This document shows, in pieces, positions 1 to 9,018 of a stretch of DNA of 64,000 nt; position 1 is the first letter of the stretch, and each line of letters opens with the position of its first letter. The position numbers and the translations under genes are program-made. The notes below the pieces were generated by a model, which saw nothing but the letters and a program-made list of their open reading frames with translations, did not search any database and was not told the DNA's origin. Origin of the DNA: Cyanobacteria bacterium UBA6446 (GTDB lineage Bacteria; Cyanobacteriota; Vampirovibrionia; Gastranaerophilales; Gastranaerophilaceae). The stretch lies in assembly GCA_002438405.1 (NCBI GenBank), contig DJOE01000023.1:440402-504401 (forward strand), read 5' to 3'.

Positions 1-25
1 GCTAGGAATAAAAACAATTCCTAGC
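1..25 (-). terminator. Hairpin downstream of the aminotransferase gene
   Basis: A perfect 9-bp inverted repeat (GCTAGGAAT / ATTCCTAGC) with a 7-nt loop lies 25 nt beyond the stop of the minus-strand aminotransferase gene. Its T-tract, if present, would be outside the window, so the terminator call is by position and stem only. Confidence 0.45.
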
Positions 26-49
26 CTTTACTTTATTTAATTTGTTATA

Positions 50-1174
50 CTATACAGTGGCAACTGATTTTGATTTTTCAATACATTCAATCAAAGTTTT
101 AGCTACTGTATCTTGTTCTTCGTGAGTTAATTCAGGGAACATTGGAAGTGAAATAACAACTTCTGTATTCTTTTCTGTAATTGGAAGAGAACCAGGACCC
201 ATTCCTAACCAAGCATTAACTTTTTGGAAGTGAAGAGGAATTGGGTAGTACAACATAGCGCCAATACCTTTTTCTTGAAGCATTTTATGAACTTCATCTC
301 TGTTAGGAATTTTAACAGTATATTGGTGATAAACACAATATGTATTATCCAATTCTTTTGGAGTTTGAACGTCTGCACAATCTGCAAATAGTTTGTTATA
401 ATATGCAGCATGTTCTCTTCTTTTTGTATTCCATTCATCAATGTGATTAGCTTTTACTCTCAAAATAGCTGCTTGAATTTCATCAAGTCTGCTGTTTACA
501 CCTAGTTCATCGTTGTGATAACGAACCATTGAACCGTGGTTTCTCAAAGCAATCAATCTATCTCTTAATTTTTCATCATTAACAGTACATAAACCGCCAT
601 CACCCATTGTTCCTAAGTTTTTAGTAGGGTAGAAGCTGTAACAACCGATATCACCAAATGTACCAACTTTTTGACCTTTGAAAGATGAACCGATAGCTTG
701 GCAACAATCTTCAACAACTCTCAAATTGTGTTTTTTAGCAATTGCCATAATTGATTCCATATCACATGGTTGACCATATAAGTGAACCGGAATAATTGCT
801 TTTGTTTTTGGAGTTATAGCAGCTTCAATTTTTTTAGGGTCAATATTGAATGTATCAGGATCAATATCAACAAATACCGGTTTTGCACCTACCATACCGA
901 TAGCTTCTGCAGTGGCTACGAATGTAAATGCTGTTGTAATAACTTCATCACCTGCTCCGATATCTAAAGCTCTAAGTGCAATGTGCAATGCATCTGTACC
1001 AGAGTTCAATGCAACGGTATAATTGCAACCGATATATGATGCTAATTCTTTTTCTAATGCTTTTACGTTTGGTCCTAAAATATAGCAACCTGATCTCATT
1101 ACTTCACATACTGCTTTTTCAGCTTCTTCGCCGATTTGAGCATATTGACGTTTTGAATCAAAAATAGGAATCAT
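50..1174 (-). CDS. DegT/DnrJ/EryC1/StrS family PLP-dependent sugar aminotransferase
   Basis: This is a 374-residue aminotransferase of the DegT/StrS family. Such enzymes transfer an amino group from glutamate to a keto-sugar nucleotide for surface polysaccharide synthesis. The family signature is clear: NSGTDAL near residues 57-63, VEDCCQA near 154-160, and YPTKNLGTMGDGG with the PLP lysine at K185. The length is normal for the family. The start is preceded by AAAGGAGAG, a strong ribosome-binding site. The nucleotide-sugar substrate cannot be told from sequence alone. No other sugar-pathway genes are visible, so the rest of the cluster would be beyond position 1. Confidence 0.93.
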   Translation of the reverse strand: MIPIFDSKRQYAQIGEEAEKAVCEVMRSGCYILGPNVKALEKELASYIGCNYTVALNSGTDALHIALRALDIGAGDEVITTAFTFVATAEAIGMVGAKPVFVDIDPDTFNIDPKKIEAAITPKTKAIIPVHLYGQPCDMESIMAIAKKHNLRVVEDCCQAIGSSFKGQKVGTFGDIGCYSFYPTKNLGTMGDGGLCTVNDEKLRDRLIALRNHGSMVRYHNDELGVNSRLDEIQAAILRVKANHIDEWNTKRREHAAYYNKLFADCADVQTPKELDNTYCVYHQYTVKIPNRDEVHKMLQEKGIGAMLYYPIPLHFQKVNAWLGMGPGSLPITEKNTEVVISLPMFPELTHEEQDTVAKTLIECIEKSKSVATV

Positions 1175-1328
1175 TTTTCTCTCCTTTACTTTCTACCTGC
1201 TAATAACTCATGACTCTATTATACCATAGCTTTATTTGTCTTTATATAAACTTTATATTAATATTTTTCAATATAAATTTTGCGCAATTTTTATTTTTAC
1301 TTGTTTTATAATTAAAGTAGGTGAAAAA

Positions 1329-2549
1329 TTGAAAATTAATCAAATTAAATCTTTTATAAGTCATAATCTATTAAAAAAAACAAAACCGGTATTACCCTTA
1401 AGTGATAAAAAATATTATTTAATAGAAAAACTTGAGAATATGCCAATTAAAAAGTTTCCACGTGATTCTTGGGCTATACCTCAAGATGCTGTGACATTTA
1501 AACAAGTAAAAATAGGAAAAACTAAAGACTCAGAATATAGAAGAAATATCATAAGTTTTTATGATAAAGAACATAAAATCATAAGACAATTCCAATCAGG
1601 TACAGAAATTCCACATACATGTAAAGAATACAGTTATTCAGATAATTTGACAAAAGATGAAGAACTTGTTCACGTCAAAAAAATTCACACTGCAAAATAT
1701 TTGCCAATTGATGGATATCCTGATTGGCATGACACATCAGATGTTGAACAATTTATTCACACTGATTTAAACAAATTAAAAAAGCATAATTTTGCTAAAA
1801 AAATTACAATCAAAAGAACAAAATATAACTTAGCATCTTTGGGCAAAAAATTTACAACAGTTTTCACTGAATATCCATTCAACTTAGGATTTGAGCCAAA
1901 AAAGAGCTTAAAAATTTTAGGTGCGGATATTGAAATAAAAAACGGAATTCCTTATATTTCTGGAACAATTGAATCTCCGACCGTAAAATTTCCGGAAGAT
2001 GATAAATTTATAGCATTTAGGTTTTTAGAAAAAGAGCAAAAACAAGAATCGTTGACTAAATACTTTTTAAAACAAAAAGGACTGGAAAGAGCCAATATAG
2101 AAGTTGAAACAGGGGAAGGACTAGTTCCAGAGAATGCTGCAGCCGTATTTACTCACGGGTATGGTTCAATTTATTTTAAACACATTCCCCAATTCACTTC
2201 ACCTGCAAAATCTGCCGGACACGAAACAGAACACGCATATCAATACTCTTTAATCGGGAGATTATTATGCGGGGCGGACTCTGAATACGAAAAAAGATGT
2301 TTTAGAACATTTGGCAAACTTCCATCAATAACTAAAATAAAAGAAGCCGAAAAATATGCCGATGCAAAAGCTAAATATCCCAAAATTGATGATATTGAAG
2401 ACTTATCAAAAAATAAAGAATACATGAACAATTTACTGGAAGTAAAAGCAAGAGAAGCGGGTAAAAAAGCCTCAGAAGACTATGAATTCGGACACAAGTT
2501 TCTTTTAGACCAATTCAAATATGTTCCAAATAATTATTACTACTTTTAA
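1329..2549 (+). CDS. Putative zinc metallopeptidase-like protein with HETEH motif
   Basis: I do not recognise the family. The protein carries an HExxH zinc-binding motif (H298-E-T-E-H302 counted from the chosen start), followed about 100 residues later by a Glu-rich helix that could supply a third ligand. A metallopeptidase fold is therefore plausible but not shown. I chose the TTG at 1329 because AGTAGGTG lies about 7 nt upstream; an upstream in-frame start at 1236 would add 31 mostly hydrophobic residues and could be a membrane anchor. The gene ends at 2549 and overlaps the convergent gene by 4 bp. The last residues are aromatic (YYYF). Confidence 0.6.
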   Translation: MKINQIKSFISHNLLKKTKPVLPLSDKKYYLIEKLENMPIKKFPRDSWAIPQDAVTFKQVKIGKTKDSEYRRNIISFYDKEHKIIRQFQSGTEIPHTCKEYSYSDNLTKDEELVHVKKIHTAKYLPIDGYPDWHDTSDVEQFIHTDLNKLKKHNFAKKITIKRTKYNLASLGKKFTTVFTEYPFNLGFEPKKSLKILGADIEIKNGIPYISGTIESPTVKFPEDDKFIAFRFLEKEQKQESLTKYFLKQKGLERANIEVETGEGLVPENAAAVFTHGYGSIYFKHIPQFTSPAKSAGHETEHAYQYSLIGRLLCGADSEYEKRCFRTFGKLPSITKIKEAEKYADAKAKYPKIDDIEDLSKNKEYMNNLLEVKAREAGKKASEDYEFGHKFLLDQFKYVPNNYYYF

Positions 2550-3235
2550 TGTCTAATTTGAGGTGGCGGATTGTTTGGATCGTATTGAACAACAGGTTGT
2601 TGTTGAGATTGCATTGGTTGAGTTGTATAAACATTTTGTGTATCAGTTTGGTTTGAAGAATACGAATCACCGGCAATAGCTGCATTTTCTTGAGGTTGAG
2701 AAGATTGAACAGGCATAGAATTATTGTAACCGTTCATAAAATTATTCATTCGCTCTTCTGTATTTGAATATAAAGAATCACTCTTTTCAATATCATCTAA
2801 AATGTGTTTTAATTCATCTTTATATGTAGAAGATTGTTTACATGTTCTATAATTATCCAAAATTTTTAATAATGAACGAATATTTCCTGCTGCAACGTCT
2901 TTTCTTGAATCATCTGTTTGAACTCCATTATAAGTAAGTTCATACAAAGAAACAGCATTATGTTCTGCATAATCAAGATAAACACATGTTGAATTCTTAA
3001 ACAACAAATCTTTATTCTTGTTCAATTTTTGCGTTAAAAAGTCCGAATTTGACAAATAACGATAGTATTTATCGGTTGTTGACATTTGTACATTGTTATC
3101 AAGTTCGTCAAAATTCATCTTGTCATCTAAAGATTTCAACTCGGTATAAGAAGAAATTGAATAAGACAACAACATTAAACCAAGTACTAAAATACTTATT
3201 CCCAATGCCAATAAATTATTATTCTTTTTATTCAT
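2546..3235 (-). CDS. Membrane-anchored hypothetical protein with Gln/Pro-rich tail
   Basis: Function unknown, about 229 residues. The N-terminus holds a single hydrophobic segment (LLALGISILVLGLMLLSY, about residues 8-26), so the protein is probably inner-membrane anchored or has an uncleaved signal. The middle is helical with few cysteines. The C-terminal 60 residues are low complexity, rich in Gln, Asn, Ser and Pro, and end in NNPPPQIRH. The start ATG at 3235 follows GGGGAG. It converges on the upstream metallopeptidase-like gene with a 4-bp overlap. Confidence 0.65.
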   Translation of the reverse strand: MNKKNNNLLALGISILVLGLMLLSYSISSYTELKSLDDKMNFDELDNNVQMSTTDKYYRYLSNSDFLTQKLNKNKDLLFKNSTCVYLDYAEHNAVSLYELTYNGVQTDDSRKDVAAGNIRSLLKILDNYRTCKQSSTYKDELKHILDDIEKSDSLYSNTEERMNNFMNGYNNSMPVQSSQPQENAAIAGDSYSSNQTDTQNVYTTQPMQSQQQPVVQYDPNNPPPQIRH

Positions 3236-3358
3236 CAAGCTCCCCTTTTGTAGAAATTATACAATAAAACCTAAAAAAATACCATTCATTTAGTTTATAT
3301 GAAAAATTTGATTGAGATAATATAATAATAGAAAAAGGAATGAAAGCTGGATAAAAAA

Positions 3359-3961
3359 ATGAAAAACAAATTTAAAACAACAAGTTTAATTATATTCCTA
3401 ATTGGAATAGTTTTTGTAAGCAGTCAAGTTTTTGGAGCCGTTGTAACTGAAAGAAAAATCAATCGTCCAACAACAACTCAATCAAGCTATAAATCAGGAA
3501 ACAATTTTGCAAATAGCATAAAAATGTGTAAACCATATTCAGAAAGCATGAAATCTGATTATTTAGGAATGAATATCAATTACAAATTAAGAATTGATGG
3601 TTGGGTAAATAACAAATGTAGGCTTAATTTCACTGCAGATGTTGCGGGATTAAGTTCATCATTCAGTAGCTTATATGGAATAAGCCCATCAGATGCTTCA
3701 GTTTCAACTTTTGCACCTAAAATCAGATGTGATTTTACAAAGCAACAACTTCAATATGTGGGAGATTCTATACTTGAGGAACAATCAAGAAGTAATGGTG
3801 GAAGAATGCTCAAAGACCCAAATAGTATTTCTCTTCCAGGGTTAAATAACCTTAGTGCATCAGACCAAAGACTTCTTAATGTCGTTTTAGGACAAAATGC
3901 ATGTACACTTCTTAATTCCGGAGATTTAGGCAATCTAATGAATTCACTTATGGGCTATTAA
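3359..3961 (+). CDS. Secreted hypothetical protein, tandem paralogue 1
   Basis: A 200-residue protein with an N-terminal signal peptide (basic start, hydrophobic core LIIFLIGIVFV, probable cleavage near VFGA). It is homologous to the next gene: both share a CxPxxxxx...xxxINYKLRIDGW or FKLDINGW stretch, a Cys-Asn-Phe-like strand, an RCDFT or KCDFT motif, and a final cysteine after LLNVVLG or LIKVLVG. Four conserved cysteines suggest two disulfides outside the cytoplasm. The family is not one I can name. It is the first gene of a same-strand run with the paralogue and an alpha/beta hydrolase. Confidence 0.75.
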   Translation: MKNKFKTTSLIIFLIGIVFVSSQVFGAVVTERKINRPTTTQSSYKSGNNFANSIKMCKPYSESMKSDYLGMNINYKLRIDGWVNNKCRLNFTADVAGLSSSFSSLYGISPSDASVSTFAPKIRCDFTKQQLQYVGDSILEEQSRSNGGRMLKDPNSISLPGLNNLSASDQRLLNVVLGQNACTLLNSGDLGNLMNSLMGY

Positions 3962-3978
3962 TATATAAAGGAAATAAT

Positions 3979-4644
3979 ATGAAAAAGATTACAAATTTAA
4001 TTTTAGCAATTGCAGTTATTATGACACTACAAAACACAACAAATGCAATACAAACAAAAGCAGTTCAAGAGCAATCTCAAATAAATCAAAATACCGCAAA
4101 ACAAGCAAAAATTATGACAGATGAAGTTGCGAACAATTCTTTTGACAAAAAATTTGAAACACTTTCTGAAAGGTATATCAATAATTTTAGAACTTGCGAA
4201 CCTCTACATATTAACCAATACTGGGACGTTTTTGGACTTAAATTTGGGTTTAAATTGGATATTAATGGCTGGAATGGTGATAAGTGTTCTTACAATTTCA
4301 CAGGCAAATTTGATAGTTTAGGCAAAGATATCAGAGATGTTTTTGAAGTTCCGATATCAGATGAAACAATCTCAAAATTTGAACCAATAATCAAATGTGA
4401 TTTTACAAAAGATGAGTTGAATATTTTAGTTGATGCAATCATTGCAAGAAATCAGAGAAACCAAGACCAAATAAATCGAATTCTTAAAAATCCGGACGAT
4501 TTATATTCTATTGCAATGAAAAAAGAAAAATTAACACCTGAAGAAGAAAAACTCATAAAAGTTTTAGTTGGTGGTAAAGCTTGTACTATACCTAATCAGC
4601 AAGAACTTATGAAAACATTTACAGATATGACAAATTCGCTATAA
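3979..4644 (+). CDS. Secreted hypothetical protein, tandem paralogue 2
   Basis: A 221-residue secreted protein related to the preceding gene, with a signal peptide ending near TNA. Shared features are the conserved cysteines, the DINGW motif, KCDFTKDEL, and the closing KVLVGGKACT. It adds about 40 charged residues after the signal peptide. The ribosome-binding site is AAAGGAAATAAT. The pair sits 17 nt apart and looks like a recent duplication. Function unknown; a periplasmic or surface role is inferred only from the signal peptide and cysteines. Confidence 0.75.
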   Translation: MKKITNLILAIAVIMTLQNTTNAIQTKAVQEQSQINQNTAKQAKIMTDEVANNSFDKKFETLSERYINNFRTCEPLHINQYWDVFGLKFGFKLDINGWNGDKCSYNFTGKFDSLGKDIRDVFEVPISDETISKFEPIIKCDFTKDELNILVDAIIARNQRNQDQINRILKNPDDLYSIAMKKEKLTPEEEKLIKVLVGGKACTIPNQQELMKTFTDMTNSL

Positions 4645-4647
4645 AAA

Positions 4648-5373
4648 ATGAAAGAAACCTTTTTAAAAACAGAAGATAACATAAAAATTGCAATAAATCA
4701 TATAAATAATAAGAAAAGTTCTGTTGTTATAATTTGTCCAGGGTGGTTTATGACAAAAGACTCTAAACCATTTTTAAATATGTCAAAAGATTTATCTGAA
4801 TATTTTGATATTATAACAATGGATTTCAGAGGACATGGAAAAAGTTCCGGTTTCTACACATTTAGTGCAAAAGAAGAATCTGACCTCAACACAGTTATTA
4901 ATTATGCAAAAAGCAACAACTATGAACAAATTCACCTTTTAGGTTTTTCTCTTGGCGGGGCATTAGTTCTTCTTCAAGGCGAAAAAATGTCTAATGAGAT
5001 TTCAAAAATAATTACTGTTTCAGCACCGAGTGAATTTTATAAAATTGAAAATAGAATGTACTCTCCTGATGCATGGATTCCAACACTGTTCCACAAATTT
5101 GAACCCCTGAGATGGCTAACAATTAGAGCTGGAAATCCATTCTTAAAGAAAAGAAAACCAATTGAAATTGTTCAAGAAATAAAAAGCCCGACACTTTTTA
5201 TTGCAGGAGAAAAAGATCCAACAGTATTACCTTGGAATACAAAAAAACTTCACGATAATGCCACCTGCCAAAAAGCTTACAAACTATTTCCCAAAACAAG
5301 ACATGCCGAAGATATTTACTTAGACTACCCAGAAGAATTTATTCATATTTGTATTGATTGGTTAAAAGGCTGA
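4648..5373 (+). CDS. Alpha/beta hydrolase
   Basis: A 241-residue cytoplasmic alpha/beta hydrolase of the acyl-esterase or lysophospholipase type. The catalytic triad can be read: nucleophile S101 in GFSLGG, acid D190 in GEKDPTVLP, and H219 in KTRHAED. The DFRGHGKSSG loop (residues 59-68) is typical. The gene starts 3 nt after the stop of the secreted paralogue with no own ribosome-binding site, so it is probably translationally coupled to it. The substrate is unknown. Confidence 0.9.
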   Translation: MKETFLKTEDNIKIAINHINNKKSSVVIICPGWFMTKDSKPFLNMSKDLSEYFDIITMDFRGHGKSSGFYTFSAKEESDLNTVINYAKSNNYEQIHLLGFSLGGALVLLQGEKMSNEISKIITVSAPSEFYKIENRMYSPDAWIPTLFHKFEPLRWLTIRAGNPFLKKRKPIEIVQEIKSPTLFIAGEKDPTVLPWNTKKLHDNATCQKAYKLFPKTRHAEDIYLDYPEEFIHICIDWLKG

Positions 5374-5377
5374 AATA

Positions 5378-6076
5378 TTATTTGTGTTTAACATCAGCAC
5401 TACCGGAACGATATCCGCAGAATGAATAAATAAATGGCAATGCTCTTTCAATATGAATTTTGTCTGCAAAAGGAATTTTTGCTAAAACCAAAATAGCAAC
5501 TGCATCATCTAAATTTGCAATCATATCAATCAATTTCAATTCACGTTTAGGCTTTTTAGCTTCTTTATCACTTCTCAATTTGTTTGATACATACAATGCT
5601 GAATTTGAACCGATTGCAACACCGATACAAGAAGCAACAATTTTGCAGAAATTGTTATTGAATTTCTTTGTTTTAGCACATAATGCCAAAGCTCCATCAA
5701 CCAAAAGCATAGGAGCAGTCGTTAGCATCATCTGAAATGCCCCTTCTTTCCATTTTTTCTTTTTATCAGATTTTGTTTCACCAATCGAACTTAATAAAAC
5801 ACCGCCAATATTACCTGCCGCAGCCATAGAAAGCATAATTGGAACAGAATATTTAATATGAAAAGGATTTTTAATCTTTTGCGCTTTCATAATTCCTGCA
5901 GTTGTAATAGCAACCGCAGAAGTAGAACCAATACCTGCTAAAATTCTATCTTTTCTATTATTTTCCTCTTGGGCTTTTTGTTTATTCACATCAATATAAC
6001 CGTAAGAAATATTCTTACGACTTGTCGTAAATCCACTCATTGCGGAGTTTTGAGCATTTATTGAAGATACAGCCAT
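5378..6076 (-). CDS. Multi-pass membrane protein of unknown function
   Basis: A 232-residue protein with several Ala/Gly-rich hydrophobic helices (about residues 45-65, 75-95, 110-128, 140-160) separated by short Lys-rich loops. I do not recognise a family. The N-terminus is a polar Ser/Asn-rich tail with GFTTS at residues 15-19, resembling the F-T-G/S tail motif found on several other unknown proteins here. The start follows AAAGGATTTTAAT. It is convergent with the hydrolase gene, 4 nt apart. Confidence 0.65.
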   Translation of the reverse strand: MAVSSINAQNSAMSGFTTSRKNISYGYIDVNKQKAQEENNRKDRILAGIGSTSAVAITTAGIMKAQKIKNPFHIKYSVPIMLSMAAAGNIGGVLLSSIGETKSDKKKKWKEGAFQMMLTTAPMLLVDGALALCAKTKKFNNNFCKIVASCIGVAIGSNSALYVSNKLRSDKEAKKPKRELKLIDMIANLDDAVAILVLAKIPFADKIHIERALPFIYSFCGYRSGSADVKHK

Positions 6077-6156
6077 ATTAAAATCCTTTTAACAAGTGTT
6101 ATTTATACAACAAAAAGTTACGAAAGTAAAATTATTTGCTAGTTTGTTAAGAATAA

Positions 6157-7185
6157 TTAATATCTGATAGAAAATGCCTGTTCTTTTGTTTTAGTTACAC
6201 GAATTGGGATTATATCCCAAGATGCAAAATTGGGCACATCTTCTACATGAATTTTAGAAATTTCACCATTTGAATTATATTCGGCTGTATATTTTCTCAT
6301 CAATTTATGATTTCTGTCAAAATGCGATTCTGAAAGAATTTTACCATCAGAGTCTTTTTGAAATTCAACATCAATAAACAAATCATTATTCATGTATTCA
6401 AAAGTAGAATCATTGATTTGTTCTTGAGAAATTATTTTACCGTTTTCATCAAAGAATGTATGTTTAGAAGTTGAATAAACATACTCTTCAACTTTTTTAC
6501 CATTTGAATTATATTTTATATACTTCAAGGCTTTTGTCATTGGGTTTTCATCTAAATCAGTTACAGGTGTTTTGAATATAATTTCTTCTGTTGAAATCAA
6601 ATTTTCTGTATCTTTTTCAAAGGTTTGACATTTTGTCATTAAATTCCCTCTAAAATCACATTTTCTTGATACAGAATTTTCTGGAGCTTTTGGAAGTGAT
6701 TTTATTTTCATTGTATCAAAATACTTGCTATCTTTTAGTAATATTTCCAGAATTTCTTTTTGGTTGGGACTTGCTATAAAATTCGGGGTATGTTCATATA
6801 ACAAACGCTCATCAAAAATAAATGTATCAATTGATGGAGTCACTTTTGGAATACAAAATTCCGGATTATCTTTTGTCATACAATTTTCAGTCTTTTTGGG
6901 GGTATCAAATTTTATGATATCCAAAGAATTCCCGTCATTTTTTGTAAGGTAAATATAAGAAGTTATATCTTTGTCTTTAAAATATTCTTTAGGCCAAATT
7001 TTAGAAAAGACAACATCATCATTATCTGCAATTGCAGACAATTGATTAATTACATCAATCTTTTGAATAGATTCTAAATTTTGAAAACCTTTAACTAGTA
7101 GTGAGCTATCCGGTTTTTGCATTGCAATAACAGAGCTTGACGTTATTGCTAATAATCCTAAAGTTAATAATATTTTCTTATCCAT
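6157..7185 (-). CDS. Secreted protein with YNSNG-type C-terminal repeats
   Basis: About 342 residues from the chosen ATG, which follows GGAAGTAAAA; an upstream ATG at 7212 has no such site. It has an N-terminal signal peptide (ILLTLGLLAITSSSVIA). The C-terminal third holds short repeats of the form Y-N/D-x-x-G-K followed by charged strand residues (YNSNGKKVEEY, FDENGKIISQE, DSDGKILSES, YNSNGEISKI). Such repeats build beta-hairpin surfaces like those in MORN-like or YwqK-like proteins. The N-terminal part is not recognised. It is divergent from the TolC-like gene with a shared 120-nt promoter region. Confidence 0.7.
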   Translation of the reverse strand: MDKKILLTLGLLAITSSSVIAMQKPDSSLLVKGFQNLESIQKIDVINQLSAIADNDDVVFSKIWPKEYFKDKDITSYIYLTKNDGNSLDIIKFDTPKKTENCMTKDNPEFCIPKVTPSIDTFIFDERLLYEHTPNFIASPNQKEILEILLKDSKYFDTMKIKSLPKAPENSVSRKCDFRGNLMTKCQTFEKDTENLISTEEIIFKTPVTDLDENPMTKALKYIKYNSNGKKVEEYVYSTSKHTFFDENGKIISQEQINDSTFEYMNNDLFIDVEFQKDSDGKILSESHFDRNHKLMRKYTAEYNSNGEISKIHVEDVPNFASWDIIPIRVTKTKEQAFSIRY

Positions 7186-7308
7186 TTTTACTTCCATATT
7201 TAATTTTCCCAACCTTTAAAATATAACTAAAAATTTACATCTTTACATCAACTAATAATATTATTCTATTTCGTGCTAGAATACAATTGTAAAACTTCGG
7301 ATATCATT

Positions 7309-8580
7309 ATGAAAAAGATTGTTATTACATTATTTTTAGTATTTTCTATATGCTTGCCCTCAAACTGCCAAGTTGTTCACATCACACTTGATAATGCAGT
7401 AAATCTTGCATTAGAAAATAATCTTGATTTAAAATCCAAAAGAAAAAAAGCCGAAGAATTACAACAAGAAATCAAAATTGCAAATGCACTAAAAAATCCT
7501 CGGTTTGAGTCAAATTTTTTAATAGGTAGGGTAACAAGAGGAAATTCTAGTCAATTCGGACTTTCTGTTCCTGTTGAAGTCGCCAAAAGAGGAATTCGCA
7601 AGAAAATTGCCCAAACAAACCTTGATATAGTTGAAAAAGAAATTAAAGCCTCAGAACACGATATAAAAATTGAAATAATGAAAGATTATTTCAACATTCT
7701 GTACATGAAGTCTGTTGTTCTTATTTTCCAAGAAAGAGAAAAATTATTCAAAAACTTAAAAACAATTGCTGAACAAAAATCAAAAAAATATGTAAATTAT
7801 GATGTTGATATTCTTCAAGCTGATATGAAATACAAAAGGCAATTAGTATATTTAAACAAGGCAAAAGCTGATTTACTAATTGCACAATTCAAACTCAACG
7901 ACACAATGAATATAAAAAATTCTGAAAATATGTATGACACAATTGAAGAATCTCTTTTTTCAAATGATTTGAGTATCCTTAATCTTACACTTCTTCCATA
8001 TCAAACAATTGAAGATACCGCAATGAAATATAGCTATTCTCTTGCAATTGCGGAATCAAATATTACCAAAAGTGAGCAAGAAGTAACCCAAGCCAAAAGA
8101 CAAAGGATTCCAAATTTGACAATCGGTGGAGGTACTGCATATCAAACAGCTCATCAAACCGGAGGAGATTCTCTCCCTGGGGCTTATGTCGCAATAGGTG
8201 CGGATATTCCGATTTTATATTCTTATTCCCCTGACATTAAAAAAGCAAAAATTGTTTTAGAACGTTCAAATATTGATAAAGATTCTTTTGAAAATCATTT
8301 AAGATATGCACTAAAACAAGATTATAACGAATTTAAATACGCAAAAGCGAATATGGACCATTACAAAAATATCTTGTCAGAATCTCAAAAATTAATGAAT
8401 ACTTATGCAAAAAGGTATGAAAAAGGTCAAACCAGCTTGCAAAACTTTATCCAAGTTGAAACAATGCACCAAGAAACATTGAAAGATTATATTGGTGCAG
8501 CACAAGCATATTATGATTCTTATTTGGATTTAATGCACAATGTGGGGCATGACATTTTAATGACAAATCCAAATTTATAA
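7309..8580 (+). CDS. TolC-like outer-membrane efflux protein
   Basis: About 423 residues. An export signal is followed by the TolC/OEP repeat pattern: ITLDNAVNLALENN at the mature N-terminus, long coiled-coil helices with heptads, a GLSVPVEVA-type beta segment and a second half with a similar layout. Such proteins form trimeric outer-membrane channels for RND, ABC or metal efflux pumps. The ATG at 7309 is the best start because the signal peptide begins there. No inner-membrane pump or adaptor gene is adjacent, so the partner is unknown. Its stop codon overlaps the convergent cutA gene. Confidence 0.85.
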   Translation: MKKIVITLFLVFSICLPSNCQVVHITLDNAVNLALENNLDLKSKRKKAEELQQEIKIANALKNPRFESNFLIGRVTRGNSSQFGLSVPVEVAKRGIRKKIAQTNLDIVEKEIKASEHDIKIEIMKDYFNILYMKSVVLIFQEREKLFKNLKTIAEQKSKKYVNYDVDILQADMKYKRQLVYLNKAKADLLIAQFKLNDTMNIKNSENMYDTIEESLFSNDLSILNLTLLPYQTIEDTAMKYSYSLAIAESNITKSEQEVTQAKRQRIPNLTIGGGTAYQTAHQTGGDSLPGAYVAIGADIPILYSYSPDIKKAKIVLERSNIDKDSFENHLRYALKQDYNEFKYAKANMDHYKNILSESQKLMNTYAKRYEKGQTSLQNFIQVETMHQETLKDYIGAAQAYYDSYLDLMHNVGHDILMTNPNL

Positions 8581-8892
8581 TGTATTATTCTCAATCCAAT
8601 CTAAATAAGGCTTAGAACCCTCATCAATTTTCAAACTAACAATTTCCGGAATATCATAAGGGTGAAGTTCTTTGATTTTTGCTTCTAATTTTTCATATAA
8701 GACAGACTTCGTTTTGATAATGAGTAAATATTCGTCATCTTCGCAAATTTTATTTTCCCATTCATAAACAGAAGTTACACTAGATACGATATTTACACAA
8801 GCAGCCAATTTCTCTTTAACGAGTTTATGAGCCAACATTTTTGCATTTTCAATTGAATCTATGGTACATAAAACTATTCTATATTCAGACAT
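8575..8892 (-). CDS. cutA: CutA-like divalent cation tolerance protein
   Basis: A 105-residue CutA1 protein, a small trimeric signalling-type fold linked to metal tolerance. Family marks are AKMLAHKLVKEKLAACVNI, SVYEWENKI, the KTKS motif and the closing HPYDIPEIVSL. The start at 8892 follows GGAGTTTTAT, and the length fits the family; the reading frame is open 20 codons further upstream without a ribosome-binding site. It overlaps the TolC-like gene tail by 6 bp in convergent orientation. Confidence 0.92.
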   Translation of the reverse strand: MSEYRIVLCTIDSIENAKMLAHKLVKEKLAACVNIVSSVTSVYEWENKICEDDEYLLIIKTKSVLYEKLEAKIKELHPYDIPEIVSLKIDEGSKPYLDWIENNTL

Positions 8893-8983
8893 ATAAAACT
8901 CCATTAATATAATTTGCAAACATATAATACAACTTTTAACTCTTATTTTCAATTAAAAATATTTTTGTGTTAGTATAATTTTA

Positions 8984-9000
8984 TTCGCTATACCTAAACA
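8984..9000 (+). repeat. 17-bp direct repeat, copy 1, in the bioB leader
   Basis: The 17-mer TTCGCTATACCTAAACA lies just after a TATAAT box (8974-8979), near the expected transcript start of bioB. An identical copy occurs just after hydE at 10963-10979, so the bioB-hydE pair is bracketed by it. Confidence 0.8.
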
Positions 9001-9018
9001 ATATTTAAGGAGTAAATT

